Shown one piece after another: positions 61,744-64,000 of a DNA stretch of 64,000 bases (its first letter is position 1; each line of letters begins with the position of its first letter). The stretch spans positions 51,518,240 through 51,582,239 of the forward strand of contig NC_054740.1 in assembly GCF_018143015.1 (NCBI RefSeq), in the 5' to 3' direction. The stretch is from Lytechinus variegatus. Its lineage: Eukaryota > Echinodermata > Echinoidea > Temnopleuroida > Toxopneustidae. Below the pieces are notes generated by a model. The model was not told the DNA's origin and searched no databases. It saw only the letters and a program-made list of their open reading frames with translations. Made by a program: the position numbers and the translations under genes.

Positions 61744-61745
61744 GA
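60633..61745 (-). CDS. Gene 3 leucine-rich repeat exon
   Basis: Open for 370 codons to the donor GAAG|GTGAGT. LRR-like strands include FPNAERLDLRCEDVDF, FPHLTNIRLEPF and CTSLREIKFVNMEH, spaced like the irregular ribonuclease-inhibitor-type repeats of NLR proteins. ATG is at 61743, but TTTATTTCAAG|TC immediately before it is a good acceptor, so this may be an internal exon with further N-terminal domains to the right of the window. Confidence 0.8.
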
Positions 61746-61809
61746 CTTGAAATAAAACACATGAAAGAGGTTGAACATAAAGTTTAGCCCTCTATAGAAA
61801 CATGTCAAT

Positions 61810-62805
61810 TATAATGTACGTATGTCGTTCTTACTTAGAGGGATGGCCCAGGTTGAAAGTATTAATAGCTTAATAAATAGAGTAGAATTCACCGAGCAAA
61901 ATGCCGAAAATTTCAGCAAAATCAGATAACAATTAACAAAGTTATTGAATTTTAGAGTTTAGCAATATTTTGTGAAAACGGTCGTCATGAATATTCATTA
62001 GGTGGGCTGATGATGTCACATCTCCACATGTTCTTTTGTATTTTATTATATGGAATTAGGTTTATTCATTTTTTTTCTCTCCAAGAACTATAAAAATCAA
62101 ATTGACAACTGATTTAATGCATTAGATATCTATTGCTGCAACTTATTTCATTATAAGGGAGACATATTATTCACACAAATATGAAATAATGAAAAAATTA
62201 GGATTGTAACGTACGTATGTCGTTCTTACTTATAGGGATGGCCCAGGTTGAAAGTATTAATAACTTAATAAATAGAGTAGAATTCACCGAGCAAAATGCC
62301 AAAATTTCATCAAAATCAGATAACAAATAACAAAGTTATTGAATTTTAGAGTTTAGCAATATTTTGTGAAAACGGTCGTCATTAATATTCATAAGGTGGG
62401 CTGATGATGTCACATTCCCACTTGTTCTTTTGTATTTTATTATATGGAATTAGGTTTATTCAATTTTTTCCTCCAAGAACTAGAAAAATTGGATTGACAA
62501 CTGATTTAGTGCATTAGATATTTATTGCTGATACTTATTTCATTATAAGGTACGAAAGTACGAAAAAATTATGAGTTTATGTAATAACATAAGAAAACTG
62601 AAAGTTTGAGATGTGACATCATCAGCCCACCTAATAAAAATTCATGACGACTGTTTTCACAAAATATTGCTAAATTTTAAACTTTAATAACTTTATTATT
62701 TGTTATCCGATTTTGATGAAATTTCCGGCATTTTGCTCAGTGAATTCTACTCCATGTATTAAGATATGAATATTTTCAGCCCGGACCATCCCTTTAAAGT
62801 TGGCA
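61810..62805. repeat. Palindromic repeat, one tandem duplicate arm
   Basis: 61815-62060 and 62212-62465 are direct copies (GGGATGGCCCAGGTTGAAAG, AATTCACCGAGCAAAATGCC, GGTGGGCTGATGATGTCACA). 62595-62800 is the inverse arm, ending CCCGGACCATCCCTTTAA. Together they form a MITE of palindromic type with its left arm duplicated. Confidence 0.8.
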
Positions 62806-62917
62806 TGCATTTTTGTGCGGGTGTGGATGTGTGTGAGGTTGTTTGTATGTAAAATACAGTAGGATATAACTCTATGGTGTGAGCGCATGTTTAAGGGTGT
62901 ATGGCGTGCCTGTTTCT

Positions 62918-63529
62918 GTTGTTAAAGGACAAGTCCACCCCAACAAAAACTTGATTTGAATAAAAAGAGAAAAATTCAACAATAAGCACAACACTGAAAA
63001 TTTCATCAACATCGGATGTAAAGTAAGAAAGTTATGGCATTTTAAAGTTTTGCATATTTTCAACAAAATAGTCATATGAACGAGCCAGTTACACCAAAAT
63101 GAGAGAGTTGATGACATCACTCATTTTCTTTTGTATTTTATTATATGAAATATGAAATATTTCGATTTTTTCGTGATTGTCATGTAAAATGAAGTTTCAT
63201 TCCTCCCTAAACACGTGGAATCCAATTATTTTAACATTTTGTGCTTCAGGCAAGGAGATCCTTATTGTCAAATTCGTAAAAATTGAAATATTGTATAATT
63301 CAAACAATAAAAAACAAAAGAAATAGTGAGTGAGTGACATCATCGACTCTCTCATTTGGATGTAACTGGCTCGTTCATATAACTATTTTGTTGAAAAAAA
63401 GCGAAACTTTGAAATGTCATAACTTTCTTATTTTACATCCGATTTTGATGAAATTTTCAGCATTGTGCTTGTCTGATTATTCTCTATTGATTCAGATCAA
63501 CATTTTTCTGAGGTGGACTTGACCTTTAA
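62918..63529. repeat. Palindromic MITE with AAAGGACAAGTCCACC ends
   Basis: The left arm begins TTAAAGGACAAGTCCACCCC; the right arm ends GGTGGACTTGACCTTTAA. The arms pair over about 200 bp each (for example TATGAACGAGCCAGTTACA with TGTAACTGGCTCGTTCATA). No coding content. Confidence 0.85.
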
Positions 63530-64000
63530 GTGATTTGGGGTGTACGTGTGTGAGGGTGTGTAAAATATTTTGGGATGTCGGAGGAAAGGCGTGTGTGAGA
63601 GATTTTAAAATGTGTGCGTATGACGGATGGTTTGTTGTGATAGGCGCGTGTCAGTGTGTGTGTGATGTGTGTTAGAGCTGTATGAACCTTTGTACAAATT
63701 AAAATGTAAAAGGAGGAAATGATAGTAAAAAAGGCTTGCGATATCATTACCATATCTCATTAATTGCACAGGGTCAATTTTGCATGGTTTGCTTTAGCTG
63801 CGAACTTCAAAATGCTATAAAGATGCTGTGATCTTTCGTTTTTTGACTATTTTGTGCAAATCTTCTCGGATCTTAGAACCCGGGCTTAGAACCTAGTTCC
63901 CATTAAATGCCATCATCTGTAAATCATCGATTATCTACCCTAAAACGCTACACGGACAGGATCGAATTTATAAATTCGTCTGCCTATATATACCACATGC

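Noticed and set aside
1..64000. CRISPR arrays, operons or other prokaryotic systems
   Set aside because: The window is clearly spliced eukaryotic DNA; none of the tandem repeats has regular spacers.

Overview
This is animal nuclear DNA: introns with GT/AG borders, no operons, about 60-65% A+T, and dense DNA transposons, MITEs and microsatellites. The repeat types and a PIDD/NLR-like death-domain gene point to a marine invertebrate deuterostome, most likely an echinoderm such as a sea urchin. That assignment is inference.

Three genes can be rebuilt exon by exon, all on the minus strand and all with splice phases that close exactly. (1) 11206-21704 is acireductone dioxygenase (ADI1, methionine salvage): four exons, 183 residues, all four metal ligands present. 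(2) 26775-31277 is a nine-exon, about 571-residue protein with a coiled coil, a proline-rich decapeptide repeat and a C-terminal divergent protein kinase domain. (3) 43546-61743 or beyond is an LRR - ZU5 - UPA - Death protein of at least 805 residues with an HFS autoproteolysis-type motif in the ZU5 domain. It resembles PIDD1 and the FIIND module of NLRP1. Its 5' end probably lies beyond the right edge.

Less certain coding or transcribed pieces are: the first two exons of a coiled-coil protein at 214-747 (-), a possible exon pair at 3371-3940 (+), an orphan exon at 41238-41342 (-), a TATA box with two leader exons at 42168-42786 (+), and a spliced non-coding transcript candidate at 50541-53830 (+), antisense inside an intron of gene 3.

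Most remaining sequence is mobile or repetitive. The main items are: a family with GTCTCRCCTGC inverted ends carrying tandem AGGTCAAAGGTCA motifs (four copies, one nested in another repeat whose empty site is also in the window); a Tc1/mariner-like non-autonomous pair, one copy holding a nested insert; three hAT-like MITEs, two with perfect and one with near-perfect 8-bp target duplications; a 9.6-kb element with about 105-bp inverted ends and a perfect 9-bp target duplication that makes up almost the whole intron between the two ZU5 exons of gene 3; foldback palindromes; and a 4-kb zone of GCGAGCGCGAGC-type motifs that flips orientation midway.

Layout: 0-8 kb coiled-coil gene start and repeats; 8-21.7 kb ADI1 (8.2-kb first intron full of repeats); 21.9-26.7 kb repeats and AT-rich spacer; 26.8-31.3 kb kinase gene; 31.4-41.2 kb repeats; 41.2-61.7 kb gene 3 and its introns; 61.8-64 kb palindromic repeats.
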